64,000 nucleotides of DNA from Butyrivibrio sp. INlla16 (GTDB lineage Bacteria > Bacillota > Clostridia > Lachnospirales > Lachnospiraceae): NCBI RefSeq assembly GCF_900104155.1, contig NZ_FMYB01000022.1, positions 1 through 64,000 of the forward strand, given 5' to 3'. Shown here piece after piece: positions 33,607 to 43,408 of the stretch; within the stretch, counting starts at the first letter, position 1; each line of letters begins with the position of its first letter. Position numbers and translations under genes: made by a program. The notes beneath the pieces were generated by a model. That model worked only from the letters and a program-made list of their open reading frames with translations. It searched no databases and was not told the origin of the DNA.

Positions 33607-34536
33607 TTATTCTCCAAAATCAAGTTCTACCGCGGAATGTATTTCCCGGTCTTCAATCGACGGAATCTGCATATAGTTTGGTCCGTACAGGATCTCCATG
33701 TAACGCTCTGTTCCCTTGGGAATTCTTACTGAAATGCCCTCGAAAGCAGCATCTCTGGACTCGCACATGTCTTCCCGGTTGTACATCTCTCCGAAATAAT
33801 GCTTCCTGCCGCTGGGGATGCATACGAACCTGGAATCATTCTCGCCACAATAAGAATACCAATAAAAAACACGCCCCGCAACTTTATCGAGGCTCTTCCA
33901 ATTAAAGAGCCTGCCTATTCTCATCTTCTTTTTAAAAGCTGACCTTAACACTTCATTTACGGAAAGATACGGCTCAAGCGCCTCCCAATCCTCTGCAGTT
34001 TTCCTACAGGTCAGGATGTATCCCATCATGAGGCAAAAGGTTCCGTGTATCTTCCTCTTTAGCGCACTGTCATAGGTATTCTCAAGTACAAATATATCTA
34101 TGAAAATACCGGTATCTTCCATTGTAAGCTCATTGAAAGCCTTATATACCGTGCCTTTTTTCTTTATCTGAACATGGCTCATGCCATAGCCTCTGCCAAA
34201 TTCAGGTCCGCAGAGCACATATTTGTCGCCCAGTCTCCTGTCAAAGACTTCCTTTAGGTGCTCAAAATCCTTCCTGGGCATGTTAATATCTATATCATCA
34301 TCCCACGGAATGAAGCCCTTATGCCTTATTGCTCCCAGAACAGAGCCTCCGCTTAGGGTATAGAAAATCTTTTCTTCCTCGAAGACTTCTATAAAATCCT
34401 TTAGCATATCAAGCAAAGTGCTCTGCAGCTTTTTCAATTGTTCTTCACTAAGTTCAAAGGTGCCCGGCGCGCCGCGAAATCCGGTTTTAAAAAAATGCCG
34501 CCTGTCCTGCGCACCTATGGCTTTGTTATCTCCCAT
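33607..34536 (-). CDS. LicD-family phosphotransferase
   Basis: 309 residues. LSGGSVLGAIRHKGFIPWDD and DIDINM form the LicD nucleotidyltransferase centre near residue 60-82. The N-terminal 40 residues are extra compared with the 270-residue paralog. The ATG overlaps the end of the GDPD-like gene by 11 nt, with an AGGAACTGG ribosome site inside it. Probably transfers a CDP-linked phospho-alcohol to the glycopolymer; the adjacent cytidylyltransferase may supply the donor. Confidence 0.88.
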   Translation of the reverse strand: MGDNKAIGAQDRRHFFKTGFRGAPGTFELSEEQLKKLQSTLLDMLKDFIEVFEEEKIFYTLSGGSVLGAIRHKGFIPWDDDIDINMPRKDFEHLKEVFDRRLGDKYVLCGPEFGRGYGMSHVQIKKKGTVYKAFNELTMEDTGIFIDIFVLENTYDSALKRKIHGTFCLMMGYILTCRKTAEDWEALEPYLSVNEVLRSAFKKKMRIGRLFNWKSLDKVAGRVFYWYSYCGENDSRFVCIPSGRKHYFGEMYNREDMCESRDAAFEGISVRIPKGTERYMEILYGPNYMQIPSIEDREIHSAVELDFGE

Positions 34537-35455
34537 TTCCCAGTTCCTTTTTTATATCATCCCACGAGACAACATCCGAATAGAATCCGTCAACTCCCAT
34601 AGCTATGTAATTTTTCATGTCCTCAGGATCATTTATTGTATGAGTAAAAATGACTCCTCCGCTTTCATCTATTGCAGAAATAAGCTCATCATTAAGAAAG
34701 CTTTTCTTAACCGTCCACGCCACAAAATCATGTTTTGAAGCGTCATTCCTTATAGCCTCCGGCGTACGCTCCTCCTCGCTTGTCCGATAGAGCGTATAGA
34801 TAATATATCTAAAACCGATTTTTTCCATGGTGACGGCCTCCTGCTCGTGATAAACCTGAATTATCATTCTGTCCATCAGTTCGGGATATTTCTCTGCAAT
34901 AAATCGCGCCCCATCTATATTATAATCTTGCTTGATATCAGTAACTATGTAAATATTTGTATGATCTCTCATAAATGCCGAAAGCCGGTCAAGATCAAGA
35001 GGCGTAAACTCGCCCTCTACCTTGCAATTTAATGCCTGTTCAAGACTTACCGCGCCGGAGAGAGCCTCACCATTGTCATACAGCTGTTTCCAGCTGTGAG
35101 CGCATACCAGCTGCCCATCTGTTGTCATGAGAAAATCAAGCTCACAAAAGTTATTTCCCTTTTCATAACAGTTTTTCAGCGCTTCCAGACTGCTGGTGTA
35201 ATTAACCTGCTCACCATCACCTTTTTGAATGAACCCGGCAGCATGAACTATATGTCCCTCAGCAAGCAGTTCATCACGAACGCGAGCAATCTCTGCCCTA
35301 TTCTCTTCCGAAGAGACTTCTTTTCCGGGACCTGAAAAAGGCTTTGTCAGGGCAGAAAAAATAGTTGGCATACCGCCGGTAAAAAACGATATGCCAAAAA
35401 TTAACATTAACGCTATGATTATGATAAATATTGCAGCTTTAACTGTCTTTTTCAC
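34526..35455 (-). CDS. Membrane-anchored glycerophosphodiester phosphodiesterase-like protein
   Basis: 309 residues. GTG start (GAGAGAAG upstream), N-terminal hydrophobic anchor (about 7-25), then a GDPD-type TIM barrel. Conserved elements: HAAGF in place of the usual HRG, the Glu/Asp pair in CELDFLMTTDG, the His in VCAHSW, and DGFYSD near the end. The Arg of the classic motif is missing, a variant also known in surface-located GDPD proteins. It may trim glycerophosphate polymer or lipid outside the cell. It overlaps the LicD gene downstream. Confidence 0.75.
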   Translation of the reverse strand: MKKTVKAAIFIIIIALMLIFGISFFTGGMPTIFSALTKPFSGPGKEVSSEENRAEIARVRDELLAEGHIVHAAGFIQKGDGEQVNYTSSLEALKNCYEKGNNFCELDFLMTTDGQLVCAHSWKQLYDNGEALSGAVSLEQALNCKVEGEFTPLDLDRLSAFMRDHTNIYIVTDIKQDYNIDGARFIAEKYPELMDRMIIQVYHEQEAVTMEKIGFRYIIYTLYRTSEEERTPEAIRNDASKHDFVAWTVKKSFLNDELISAIDESGGVIFTHTINDPEDMKNYIAMGVDGFYSDVVSWDDIKKELGNGR

Positions 35456-35472
35456 TATACTTCTCTCTAGAA

Positions 35473-36282
35473 CTAGAAACTGTGACCGTATTTTTTATGA
35501 AACAACTTTGCTGCAAGGAAAGCTCCGCCCTTTTTTAGCCAGTTGACCGTCTCAATATGTACGCAGGGAAGCTCCTGTATCTGATATCGCGGTATAACTC
35601 CCGACGTAATCTGGTAATCGAGCCACACGTTAAATATCAGTTCTGCGATTCTGCCGATATATCTTCCCTGATAGGCTCCGAGGTTTTCCTCCGGATATCT
35701 TTTCTCAACCTCGGGAAGAATGGTGAACAACCACTCACAGTATCTGTCCAGCACATCCTTGCGCATGATCATCATGTTAAACATATGCCCGGAGGTCTGT
35801 GTCATCACTCTCTCAAATGACTCCATATACTCCGGAAAGAGATCCTTTATCACCTTTCCCGTCTCATCCAGCTGCTCCACATAGTGTGTGTGCGCATAAT
35901 GCGACTGAAGTGTCTCTATATAATATCTTCTTTTCTTCGGGACAATAATACAGCTCTTTTCCAGAAGCCTCTTAACTTCCTCGCCACCTATGATTCTGTT
36001 GAACGGATCATCCTCGCCTCTTGATTCCGGTGACGCAAAATATCTTCTGTAATGGACAAGCCCTATATAATCTGCCTTAAGATTCTTCCACGCCCAATAA
36101 AGTCCGGTCAGCTCACAATAACTGCTGTTTTTCGCGGAAATATTGTCGCCCGTGTTGTCCTTCATATACGGAGTATTAGCCGCCTTCTTCATGGCAGCGC
36201 CTACCTGTATAGGCAAGTAAACAGGATCGTCAGGCATTCTGTATTTTTTTGTCGTCGCGATTATAATCTTGATATCGGGCAT
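35473..36282 (-). CDS. DUF4422-type glycosyltransferase
   Basis: 269 residues. Starts IKIIIATTKKYRMP and carries CELTGLYWAWKNLKADYIGL followed by VHYRRYF, the signature of DUF4422 proteins found in capsule loci, some of which are galactofuranosyl- or related glycosyltransferases. Cytoplasmic, no membrane segment. It lies 17 nt upstream of the GDPD-like gene and 42 nt downstream of a fucosyltransferase-like gene. Donor and acceptor unknown. Confidence 0.8.
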   Translation of the reverse strand: MPDIKIIIATTKKYRMPDDPVYLPIQVGAAMKKAANTPYMKDNTGDNISAKNSSYCELTGLYWAWKNLKADYIGLVHYRRYFASPESRGEDDPFNRIIGGEEVKRLLEKSCIIVPKKRRYYIETLQSHYAHTHYVEQLDETGKVIKDLFPEYMESFERVMTQTSGHMFNMMIMRKDVLDRYCEWLFTILPEVEKRYPEENLGAYQGRYIGRIAELIFNVWLDYQITSGVIPRYQIQELPCVHIETVNWLKKGGAFLAAKLFHKKYGHSF

Positions 36283-36324
36283 TCGCCTGTACCTTTTCCT
36301 TCAATCAATATCTAAATGCTTATT

Positions 36325-37239
36325 TTACCGCACTTTGCCGTCTTTGTCCACGAGCACCCACCCCGGCCAATATTCATGCATCAGTTCCGGAGTCACTGGT
36401 TGGTTATTACGCATTACAAGAGTTCTTACAGGTATTTTGTCTTTTCTTCGGTTGAGTCTTGCTCCCCAGAAAGAAAATGTGGAATTAGCACAGATATTTC
36501 CCCTGCAGTGACTCATAAGCTGAATATCCAGAAGAGAATACTTCCCTGTGTTATGGTCTACTATCGTATATCTCCCGGGATCAGCATACTTCGCTCTCGC
36601 ATATTCCGGATCATTCGTGAAAATATAGAAATGCGTGTCAGGATCAATTGCTTTAAAATATTCCATGGCGCTGTCATAGTACGCATCTGTAGCTATATTT
36701 CCAAAAAGCGCCGCATTCTCCGGATCAAGATAATCACCTCTTCTTATGTGAACACTTACGCTGGGAACCATCTCCATCTCATTCATAAGATTCATATTCT
36801 TAATATTGATCTCTTCATCCGAATGTGTGGGGAATACGAAAAGCTCCTGCAGCTCACCCATAATATCGTCATAGTATTTCTGGCAGGCAAAATACCCTTC
36901 GATATACTTATCCTTTAATTCGAAGATTTCCGGATGATACATGCAGCTTTCGGTAAATCGGCTTCCCATTCCGGGAACAAGCTTCTCCACCACCTTCCTT
37001 GCCACACTTCTGTCCGTAAATCTCGCCCGCTCACTTTCGCTGCATACAGGAAGTGGCAATCCGGTAAAATACTCAAGTTCCAGTTTTCTTTTTGCCAGAA
37101 CCCCGCTCTGCTTATCCTCATCAAACCATTTTATATCGAGTTTTATATTCCTATCAGCACCGGCTTTGAGCAGCTTTCTATACATGGCGTATTGCTGCAT
37201 CTGATTTCCAAGGCCGCCTGCTATCTGTATTATCAGCAT
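36325..37239 (-). CDS. GT11 alpha-1,2-fucosyltransferase-like protein
   Basis: 304 residues. N-terminal IQIAGGLGNQMQQYAMYRKL, the GT11 donor motif VSVHIRRGDYL, and NSTFSFWGARL near the C-terminus are typical of the family. It should transfer a deoxyhexose (fucose in characterised members) from a nucleotide sugar. No GDP-fucose synthesis genes are in the window, so the donor must come from elsewhere. Start overlaps the upstream stop by 1 nt (TAATG). Confidence 0.86.
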   Translation of the reverse strand: MLIIQIAGGLGNQMQQYAMYRKLLKAGADRNIKLDIKWFDEDKQSGVLAKRKLELEYFTGLPLPVCSESERARFTDRSVARKVVEKLVPGMGSRFTESCMYHPEIFELKDKYIEGYFACQKYYDDIMGELQELFVFPTHSDEEINIKNMNLMNEMEMVPSVSVHIRRGDYLDPENAALFGNIATDAYYDSAMEYFKAIDPDTHFYIFTNDPEYARAKYADPGRYTIVDHNTGKYSLLDIQLMSHCRGNICANSTFSFWGARLNRRKDKIPVRTLVMRNNQPVTPELMHEYWPGWVLVDKDGKVR

Positions 37240-38453
37240 TATCTGACAAGCTCCTTTATATAACGCACGTTATTAGCAGCTCTGCTGCTATACTCCGGCA
37301 TTATTTCACTTAGTTTTCCTCTGATATTATCTTCGTTTTCGACTATGAATTTAAACGCCTCTACGAGATCCGTCTCCGTCTTCAGCTTCTGCACGGGTAC
37401 CACATAGTTTTCTTCCGTCCCGAAGAGATCTCTTGCTATTCCCCTTGATTTTACCGAATATCCGAGCACCAGGGTTGGTACACAGGTAGAATAAGCGGCG
37501 ATAGTGGAATGTGTCCTTGCACCTATAAAAAATCTGCAGGCGCTGATTATTCCCTTAAGTTTCTGAGCAGACGCATCCTCTGCAAGGATAACCCTTCCGG
37601 TATCTTTGAACTCCTCATAGAGCTCTTTAAGCGGTTTTCTGTCATCATTGCTGCTCCAAACCACATGAGGAATAAGAGCTACTTTTGCTCCGTCCATTTC
37701 AGATAACACATGTTTTATTAAATTTCTGTAGTTTTCCATGGTTATTCCGAGGCGGGATTCTTTCCCCTGAACCATCGGGCTGACATTGAGGCCTATCGTA
37801 TTGCCTTCCTCAAAGCCTTCGGGAAGAGTTCCCTTTTCCACCGGAAGCATAAATGCAGGGTCCGGACAAAGCTTAACCTTTTCTTCAGGTATTCCGCCTT
37901 GTATCATCCCCTCGTAAGAAATTGATTCCCTTACTGTTATGAGATCAAATTTCATCAGGTCGTCCTTTAGCCCCAAAACTGTATCGGGTTCTATCGAACA
38001 TCCCATGAGCACTGACTGCATTCCCTTTTCCAGGAAGGCTTCGTGTGCAAGCTTAAGATCATTAACCATCTCGGGGTAGCAGTAATTATCTCCTCCAATG
38101 GACACAGCTATAGGTCTTATATAATCTCCTGCTGTCTTAAGCACATTTTTAAACTGATAACGCCAAAAAGATACTGCATCACCCGTTATTTTTCTATAGA
38201 CATAATACATAACATGAGGTATAAAATCCTCAGCTATATGTTTTTCCTCAATTATGCTGCACTCACCACCGGATACCCTTGCTCCGAGCCCGTAGCGCAT
38301 GTCCTGCTCCCTGTTATTGGTAACAATAATAGGAGCTATCCCCTTTTTACCCTCATTTACCTTATTCAAAGCAAAAAGTGTGGCATCCGCTATGGCCTCG
38401 CAGCCGTGGTTGCCGCTTCCGGCGTGCATATAAAAAATCAGTTGTCTGTCCAT
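37239..38453 (-). CDS. Polysaccharide pyruvyl transferase family protein (CsaB/WcaK type)
   Basis: 404 residues from the ATG at 38451-38453 (GAGGG eight nt upstream). N-terminus MDRQLIFYMHAGSGNHGCEA, central VSIGGDNYCYPE, then LNVSPMVQGKE and GARTHSTIAAYSTCVPTLVL near the end. This is a different branch from the two paralogs at 15637 and 18643. It likely adds a pyruvate ketal or a related group to a repeat-unit sugar. Located among glycosyltransferases with 1-nt spacing to the GT11 gene. Confidence 0.84.
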   Translation of the reverse strand: MDRQLIFYMHAGSGNHGCEAIADATLFALNKVNEGKKGIAPIIVTNNREQDMRYGLGARVSGGECSIIEEKHIAEDFIPHVMYYVYRKITGDAVSFWRYQFKNVLKTAGDYIRPIAVSIGGDNYCYPEMVNDLKLAHEAFLEKGMQSVLMGCSIEPDTVLGLKDDLMKFDLITVRESISYEGMIQGGIPEEKVKLCPDPAFMLPVEKGTLPEGFEEGNTIGLNVSPMVQGKESRLGITMENYRNLIKHVLSEMDGAKVALIPHVVWSSNDDRKPLKELYEEFKDTGRVILAEDASAQKLKGIISACRFFIGARTHSTIAAYSTCVPTLVLGYSVKSRGIARDLFGTEENYVVPVQKLKTETDLVEAFKFIVENEDNIRGKLSEIMPEYSSRAANNVRYIKELVR

Positions 38454-38472
38454 CAGTCCCTCATCCGTATAA

Positions 38473-39864
38473 TCAATTTTCTTCCCAAATGTCAGGATCC
38501 ACACCGGTTACTGTTTTAAAGCCATAATAATTTGCTATAAGTTCATTAATCCAGTATCTGTCATCATCAATGTCACCGGCGACATCACTTTCGTAAGCAG
38601 CTGTATATTTGTTCTCAAACTGAGGATAAAGCATCGGAACCGTTACATTCTCTTCGCCCTTTGCTGCCATTTCCTCAAGGTATTCGTACCTTTCACGCTC
38701 CACTCTGTATATCCATACAAGCTTTGCGCCGCATTCTATATAGGTAAATACCATATAGACCAGCATCGCTCCCACAATTCCAAGTTTAAGGGTCTTAAAA
38801 ATCACATATCTTGCCGACTCCGGGTCAGGCATGCCGGGATCAATATTCGCATAACCCTGAACCAGCGCAACCGTAAGGAATATTCCCGGAGCAAAGAAAA
38901 CTCTCTCCTGCGGCGTTGCAGTGAGCACCAGGCAATAGGACGTTGCGAAGAATATGAATGTAAACAGAAACATCTCCTTCATATCCTCAAACTTTTTACC
39001 CTGAACCCACAGGAATATAAGAAGAATAACCAGTGCAATTAAAAGCAGCATGAATTCTTCCTTAAGAGTAGTTGTAATGTTAAGGAACCTTATAGGTATC
39101 GCCGAAAGTCCTTCGTGCTTTTCCTCCATATACTGCATCCTGATCCTGTTGCCGGGAGCAAACAGCATAAGGGCAAATCCTGTGATCGTACCGATAACTG
39201 CAGATATTGTCCATACGAAGACCTTCTTGTAATAGCATATGAGAATTATCATTAAAAGGAGGAGTCCTCCGCTCGTATTCTCATTGCACCATCCGGCAAA
39301 TAATCCCAAAACAAAGAAACCTAAGGTTAATTTTAAACCGGTAGCATTCTCCCCCGACATACTTCTTCTGTAGGTCTTTCGAAATGCCGTTACCATAGCC
39401 ATAACTATTGTTGTTGTAAAAAGATAGTTGCAGGCACCGTCTTCCCAAAGTACTGTCTGACCGAAAGACACGCCAAAAATCCAGACAAGAAGCACTCCAA
39501 GCAAATAATTTTTAACGTTATATCGTATCTTGCTGTCGATATTCAGATAAATCAACACAGTGAGCAATGTGAACACACCCGCAGCTATGATATTGAAGAA
39601 TGTTCTGCCTCCAAGAGTATGCATATCGATAAACATAATGGCTCTCAGCATAAAATGTGCAACGCTTCGGCCAATCCAGGTCATATACTGGTTATATTCC
39701 TGCGCAAAAAGGTCGAAGAAACTCCCTGCCCTGCTAACCTCCCTGCTATATGGAAGGTCATCCATAAGCATCGGAGTCAGCGACTCATAGATAAAGATTG
39801 TCACAAAGCACAATATTACTGAGAATATAAACAGTCTTTTTCTGGTGTTTTCCTCTTTAATCAT
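38473..39864 (-). CDS. Polytopic membrane protein (DUF6056-like)
   Basis: 463 residues from the ATG overlapping the upstream stop (ATGA, 39861-39864), with GGAAG upstream; an ATG four codons earlier is possible. About ten membrane segments, an early exported MLMDDLPYSREV with paired Asp, WIGRSVAHFML, and WEDGACNYLF. These resemble DUF6056 proteins, which look like GT-C-type or polymer-ligase membrane enzymes. Located between GT2 and pyruvyltransferase genes. It may be a second polymerase or a lipid-sugar-dependent transferase. Confidence 0.68.
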   Translation of the reverse strand: MIKEENTRKRLFIFSVILCFVTIFIYESLTPMLMDDLPYSREVSRAGSFFDLFAQEYNQYMTWIGRSVAHFMLRAIMFIDMHTLGGRTFFNIIAAGVFTLLTVLIYLNIDSKIRYNVKNYLLGVLLVWIFGVSFGQTVLWEDGACNYLFTTTIVMAMVTAFRKTYRRSMSGENATGLKLTLGFFVLGLFAGWCNENTSGGLLLLMIILICYYKKVFVWTISAVIGTITGFALMLFAPGNRIRMQYMEEKHEGLSAIPIRFLNITTTLKEEFMLLLIALVILLIFLWVQGKKFEDMKEMFLFTFIFFATSYCLVLTATPQERVFFAPGIFLTVALVQGYANIDPGMPDPESARYVIFKTLKLGIVGAMLVYMVFTYIECGAKLVWIYRVERERYEYLEEMAAKGEENVTVPMLYPQFENKYTAAYESDVAGDIDDDRYWINELIANYYGFKTVTGVDPDIWEEN

Positions 39865-40937
39865 CTTTTCTTCCATTGTCCGTAAAGTTTCATATAAAGG
39901 TCAGGGCTTACCGAAAACAGAACTGTCTTGACCTTATAGCCTGATGAAAGTGCTCTGAAGGCTCCCGGAACCGCTTTCGCTGCAGTGATCATCCCTTTAG
40001 CCCTACCTATCACTTCCTCCCTCATGGCAAGAATCATAGCCCTATCACTATTTTCGCTCATATTGAGGATTTTAGCAAATTTTCCTACAACCAAAAGTGC
40101 AGCCATTATCTTGATCACGGAGAGCCTTCTGACAGACTCTAAGGACACACCGGGATTCATGCTCTCCATAAGCTTGTCAGCCCGCTCCCAGCAGGTAATC
40201 TGATCCAGATAGGAAGGCGTAAAACGCTTCAGCATAGCCCCGTCGTCGTTGTAATTATAGTGATATCCGCCGCCTTCAATAGCTCTGATACCGGGCCTGT
40301 CTCCGATACCTATCAGGAATTCCATAAGAAAGAGCATATCCTCTCCTATGGTAAGTCCCTCAGGGAATCGAATCTCACGTCCTCCCACTGTCAGAGCCTC
40401 TCTACTGAAAAGCTTGCCCCATACATGGGTATCTTCACATAAGAGGCCGTCCTCAAGATACCTTCGTCCGGTAATAATATCATCTGTTACCATTTTACCA
40501 TCCATAATAACAAGAGATATTCTATCTTCGGATGCAGTATCATCGCCTCCTGTTACAGCCACCAGCAGATTATCAAAATATGTATCCTCCACGCTGTCAT
40601 CAGCATCAACAAAAGCGATATACCTTCCGCAGGAATTCTCAAGTCCGATATTCCTAGCTTTTGATACACCGCCGTTTTTTACATGAATGGTTTTTATAAA
40701 ATTATACTCTGATGAGAGTCTGTCACAGATCTCACCTGTTTTGTCAGTTGATCCGTCATCAACTATAACAACCTCAAAGAGGCTGCTGTCTGCATCATTT
40801 GCTATACCAAAAAAGGCTCTGACAGTATCTGATACCACCTGATTGCACACTGACTTCACACAGTTCTCTATAAGCTCCTGTGCATTATAAGCAGGTATAA
40901 TGACGCTGATAAGTGGTCCGCCCCCGTTAGTACTCAT
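39861..40937 (-). CDS. GT2 glycosyltransferase
   Basis: 358 residues. N-terminal GT-A fold: ISVIIPAYNAQELIENCVKS, VVIVDDGSTDKTGEIC, NGGVSKARNIGLENS, FVDADDSVEDTYF, then GKLFSREAL. Inverting family 2 enzyme acting on a lipid-linked or polymer acceptor in the cytoplasm. An insertion after the first helix (residues about 35-50) is unusual. The ATG overlaps the previous stop by 4 nt. Sugar specificity cannot be read. Confidence 0.9.
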   Translation of the reverse strand: MSTNGGGPLISVIIPAYNAQELIENCVKSVCNQVVSDTVRAFFGIANDADSSLFEVVIVDDGSTDKTGEICDRLSSEYNFIKTIHVKNGGVSKARNIGLENSCGRYIAFVDADDSVEDTYFDNLLVAVTGGDDTASEDRISLVIMDGKMVTDDIITGRRYLEDGLLCEDTHVWGKLFSREALTVGGREIRFPEGLTIGEDMLFLMEFLIGIGDRPGIRAIEGGGYHYNYNDDGAMLKRFTPSYLDQITCWERADKLMESMNPGVSLESVRRLSVIKIMAALLVVGKFAKILNMSENSDRAMILAMREEVIGRAKGMITAAKAVPGAFRALSSGYKVKTVLFSVSPDLYMKLYGQWKKR

Positions 40938-41968
40938 AAGAATGCCCCCGCCGTTACTCTGTCAAAGCTCCTGATTATCACCCTTATCAGAAGAACCACC
41001 GGTGCAATCGGGTGTTTCATTCCAAAATAAAGAAGCTTATTGGATTTCTCCGATACAGTAACGGGTGTATTTTTTATAATGCCCCTGATGGGCTCTGTAT
41101 CAAAAATTTCTCTTACGCGCCCGGTTACTCCGGGAATATCTGCCCTGAGCAAATTTTTCATAACAAAGAACAGGAGTCTCACATATTCTCTGTCCATCTG
41201 TTCTTTCCCGTTGGATACGCCCTTGTCCTTCATAATTCCGGAAAAGGTATCGTAATCCTGCCTGATATTATCAAGCAGCCGCTCGTCATACCCATGCGCC
41301 ATAGAAGTACCGATTGTTCTATAGTGATAGAAGAATCCATCATGAATTACAAGTCTATCTACATCGAGAAGGCACGGAAGCATTATATTTACGTCTTCCG
41401 CCATACGGATATCATAATTTAAATATTTCATGTTATTTAAAATAAGATCCCTTGTTATAAGCTTCATGCATCTGGACATAATAACCGGTCTGTTCTCTTC
41501 TCCAAGAAGCTTTGTCCTTACTTCACGAAGCTCAGATCTAACATATACTCCAAAAGGCATTACATTGGATACTTTTCGCTTCTCATTTTTCTTCTCAATA
41601 ACATAATTGCTGCTTATAATCTCGGTAGCACCACCACACGGCTCTGCAAACTCAAGAAGGCACTCAATCATATCCGTGTCTACCCAGTCATCTCCATCGA
41701 TAAACATGACATAATGACCGGTGGCCTCTCTGACACCTGTGCTCCACGCAGACATCAGTCCGCCGTTTTCCTTATGAATAACGCGGATTCTCTCATCCCT
41801 CGCGGCATATTCGTCGCACATAACTTCACTTCCATCGGTAGCTCCGTCATCCACGAGGATTATCTCTATGTCGCTGTAGGTTTGGTTTATTACGCTCTCA
41901 ATACAGTCCTTAAAGTATTCCTTTATGTTATATACCGTAATAATTACACTGACTAATTTTTCTGCCAT
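40934..41968 (-). CDS. GT2 glycosyltransferase
   Basis: 344 residues. VSVIITVYNIKEYFKDCIES, IILVDDGATDGSEVMCDEYA, KENGGLMSAWSTGV, MFIDGDDWVDTDMIE are the standard GT-A family 2 motifs. A shorter C-terminal helical part ends near a hydrophobic, basic stretch that may contact the membrane. Coupled by ATGA overlap to the next GT2 gene downstream and 30 nt after the initiating sugar-transferase gene, so it may add an early sugar. Confidence 0.9.
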   Translation of the reverse strand: MAEKLVSVIITVYNIKEYFKDCIESVINQTYSDIEIILVDDGATDGSEVMCDEYAARDERIRVIHKENGGLMSAWSTGVREATGHYVMFIDGDDWVDTDMIECLLEFAEPCGGATEIISSNYVIEKKNEKRKVSNVMPFGVYVRSELREVRTKLLGEENRPVIMSRCMKLITRDLILNNMKYLNYDIRMAEDVNIMLPCLLDVDRLVIHDGFFYHYRTIGTSMAHGYDERLLDNIRQDYDTFSGIMKDKGVSNGKEQMDREYVRLLFFVMKNLLRADIPGVTGRVREIFDTEPIRGIIKNTPVTVSEKSNKLLYFGMKHPIAPVVLLIRVIIRSFDRVTAGAFL

Positions 41969-41998
41969 ATCATACTCGCTTTATTAATGTATAACAGC

Positions 41999-43408
41999 TT
42001 AGTGTGCACCTCTTCCAAAAAGTACAACTCCGACAGTTTTTATAAGAATCCGCATATCCAGTCCGAGTGACCAGTTATCGATATACTGAAGGTCAAGCTT
42101 TACAACATCATCGAAATCTTCTATGTCGCTTCGTCCACTAACCTGCCAAAGCCCTGTAAGTCCGGGCGTCATACTGATTCTTCTACGATAATACTGGTTG
42201 TACTGATTGAACTCATCTTCAGTCGGAGGTCTTGTTCCCACAAGGCTCATATCGCCCTTGAATATGTTCCAGAACTGCGGAAGCTCATCGATACTTGTCT
42301 TTCTGATAAAGGCACCCACCTTGGTAATTCTGGGGTCATCCTTCATCTTGAACATAAGACCGTTCATTTCATTCTGTGCTTCCAGCTTCTTCTTGACCTC
42401 CTCGGCATCTGTTCTCATGCTTCGGAATTTATAAATCTTGAATCTACGTCCGTTTCTACCGATTCTGATCTGTGAGAAGAAAATCGGGCCGGGATCATCA
42501 ATGAAAATTGCAAGCGCAACAAAAGGTGTAACAACTGCAGTTATCAGAAGTCCCACAAAGGCTCCCACAATATCCATAAGGCGCTTGATCATGAGCGCTC
42601 TGTATCTCTCTGTTCCGTGAATATATGAAATAACTGAATAAGTTCCGATATTGCCAACCGAAGTACTTCCTGCGATATTGGGAAGTTCTACGCAGTAATG
42701 AACCGTAACACCCATATCTCCAAAGGCAGCTATAGTCTCATTGAGAGCCTTCTGGCTGATATTGGGGGTATAGATAAATATCTCATCTACCGCAAGAGAG
42801 GTTACTACATCAATGAGGTTCTCTCTGTTAGCGATAATCTTAACTCCTCTAATCTCATCGCCTTCCATATCCTCATCAAGGCAGACTGCACCTTCTATTG
42901 AATAGTTGAACTCAAGTCTGTGCTGAAGATGTCTGATGGTAGGCATCATTATCTCTTTTTCCGAAACAACAAGAAGCTTTATTGCCGCATCACCACTCTG
43001 CCAGTACTGTTTGAGGATAATCTTCACAATCTCATGAAGCGCAAGCATAAGTACCGAATTGATAATGATGAAATACAGCATAACAAGTCGGGAAAACGGC
43101 TGTGCCAGCTGGAGAGCATAGGCGATGGCAATTGTTCCGAGAATAAGAACAAACTCGGATTTAAATACCACTGTACCTTCTTTCCATACTGTACGCTTTA
43201 GAAAGCCCCTGCTGGAATCTATGGCAAAGGTATAGATTGTACATACCAGTACCATAACGATACATACATAGAAGTGCAGCGCCTTATCCTCCATGTCCCT
43301 GAAATTCAGGAAACGGATATAAGTAGCAAGCACAAAAGAAACAACTATGGATACAATATCAACTATCCATAGTATGTAATTGATCAGATACTTTGTTTTT
43401 CCCTGCAC
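41999..43408 (-). CDS. Undecaprenyl-phosphate sugar phosphotransferase (WbaP/CpsE type)
   Basis: 469 residues, GTG start with GGGAGG seven nt upstream. N-terminal four or five membrane segments (about 8-130), a central CoA-binding-like Rossmann region (about 140-260), then the phosphoglycosyl transferase domain: KRLMDIVGAFVGLL, FKIYKFRSMRTDAEEV, TSIDELPQFWNIFKGDMSLVGTRPP (Asp-Glu dyad), TPGLTGLWQVSGRS. It starts lipid-linked glycan assembly by moving a sugar-1-phosphate onto undecaprenyl phosphate. A second, smaller initiating enzyme lies at 59856. Confidence 0.93.
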   Translation of the reverse strand: MQGKTKYLINYILWIVDIVSIVVSFVLATYIRFLNFRDMEDKALHFYVCIVMVLVCTIYTFAIDSSRGFLKRTVWKEGTVVFKSEFVLILGTIAIAYALQLAQPFSRLVMLYFIIINSVLMLALHEIVKIILKQYWQSGDAAIKLLVVSEKEIMMPTIRHLQHRLEFNYSIEGAVCLDEDMEGDEIRGVKIIANRENLIDVVTSLAVDEIFIYTPNISQKALNETIAAFGDMGVTVHYCVELPNIAGSTSVGNIGTYSVISYIHGTERYRALMIKRLMDIVGAFVGLLITAVVTPFVALAIFIDDPGPIFFSQIRIGRNGRRFKIYKFRSMRTDAEEVKKKLEAQNEMNGLMFKMKDDPRITKVGAFIRKTSIDELPQFWNIFKGDMSLVGTRPPTEDEFNQYNQYYRRRISMTPGLTGLWQVSGRSDIEDFDDVVKLDLQYIDNWSLGLDMRILIKTVGVVLFGRGAH

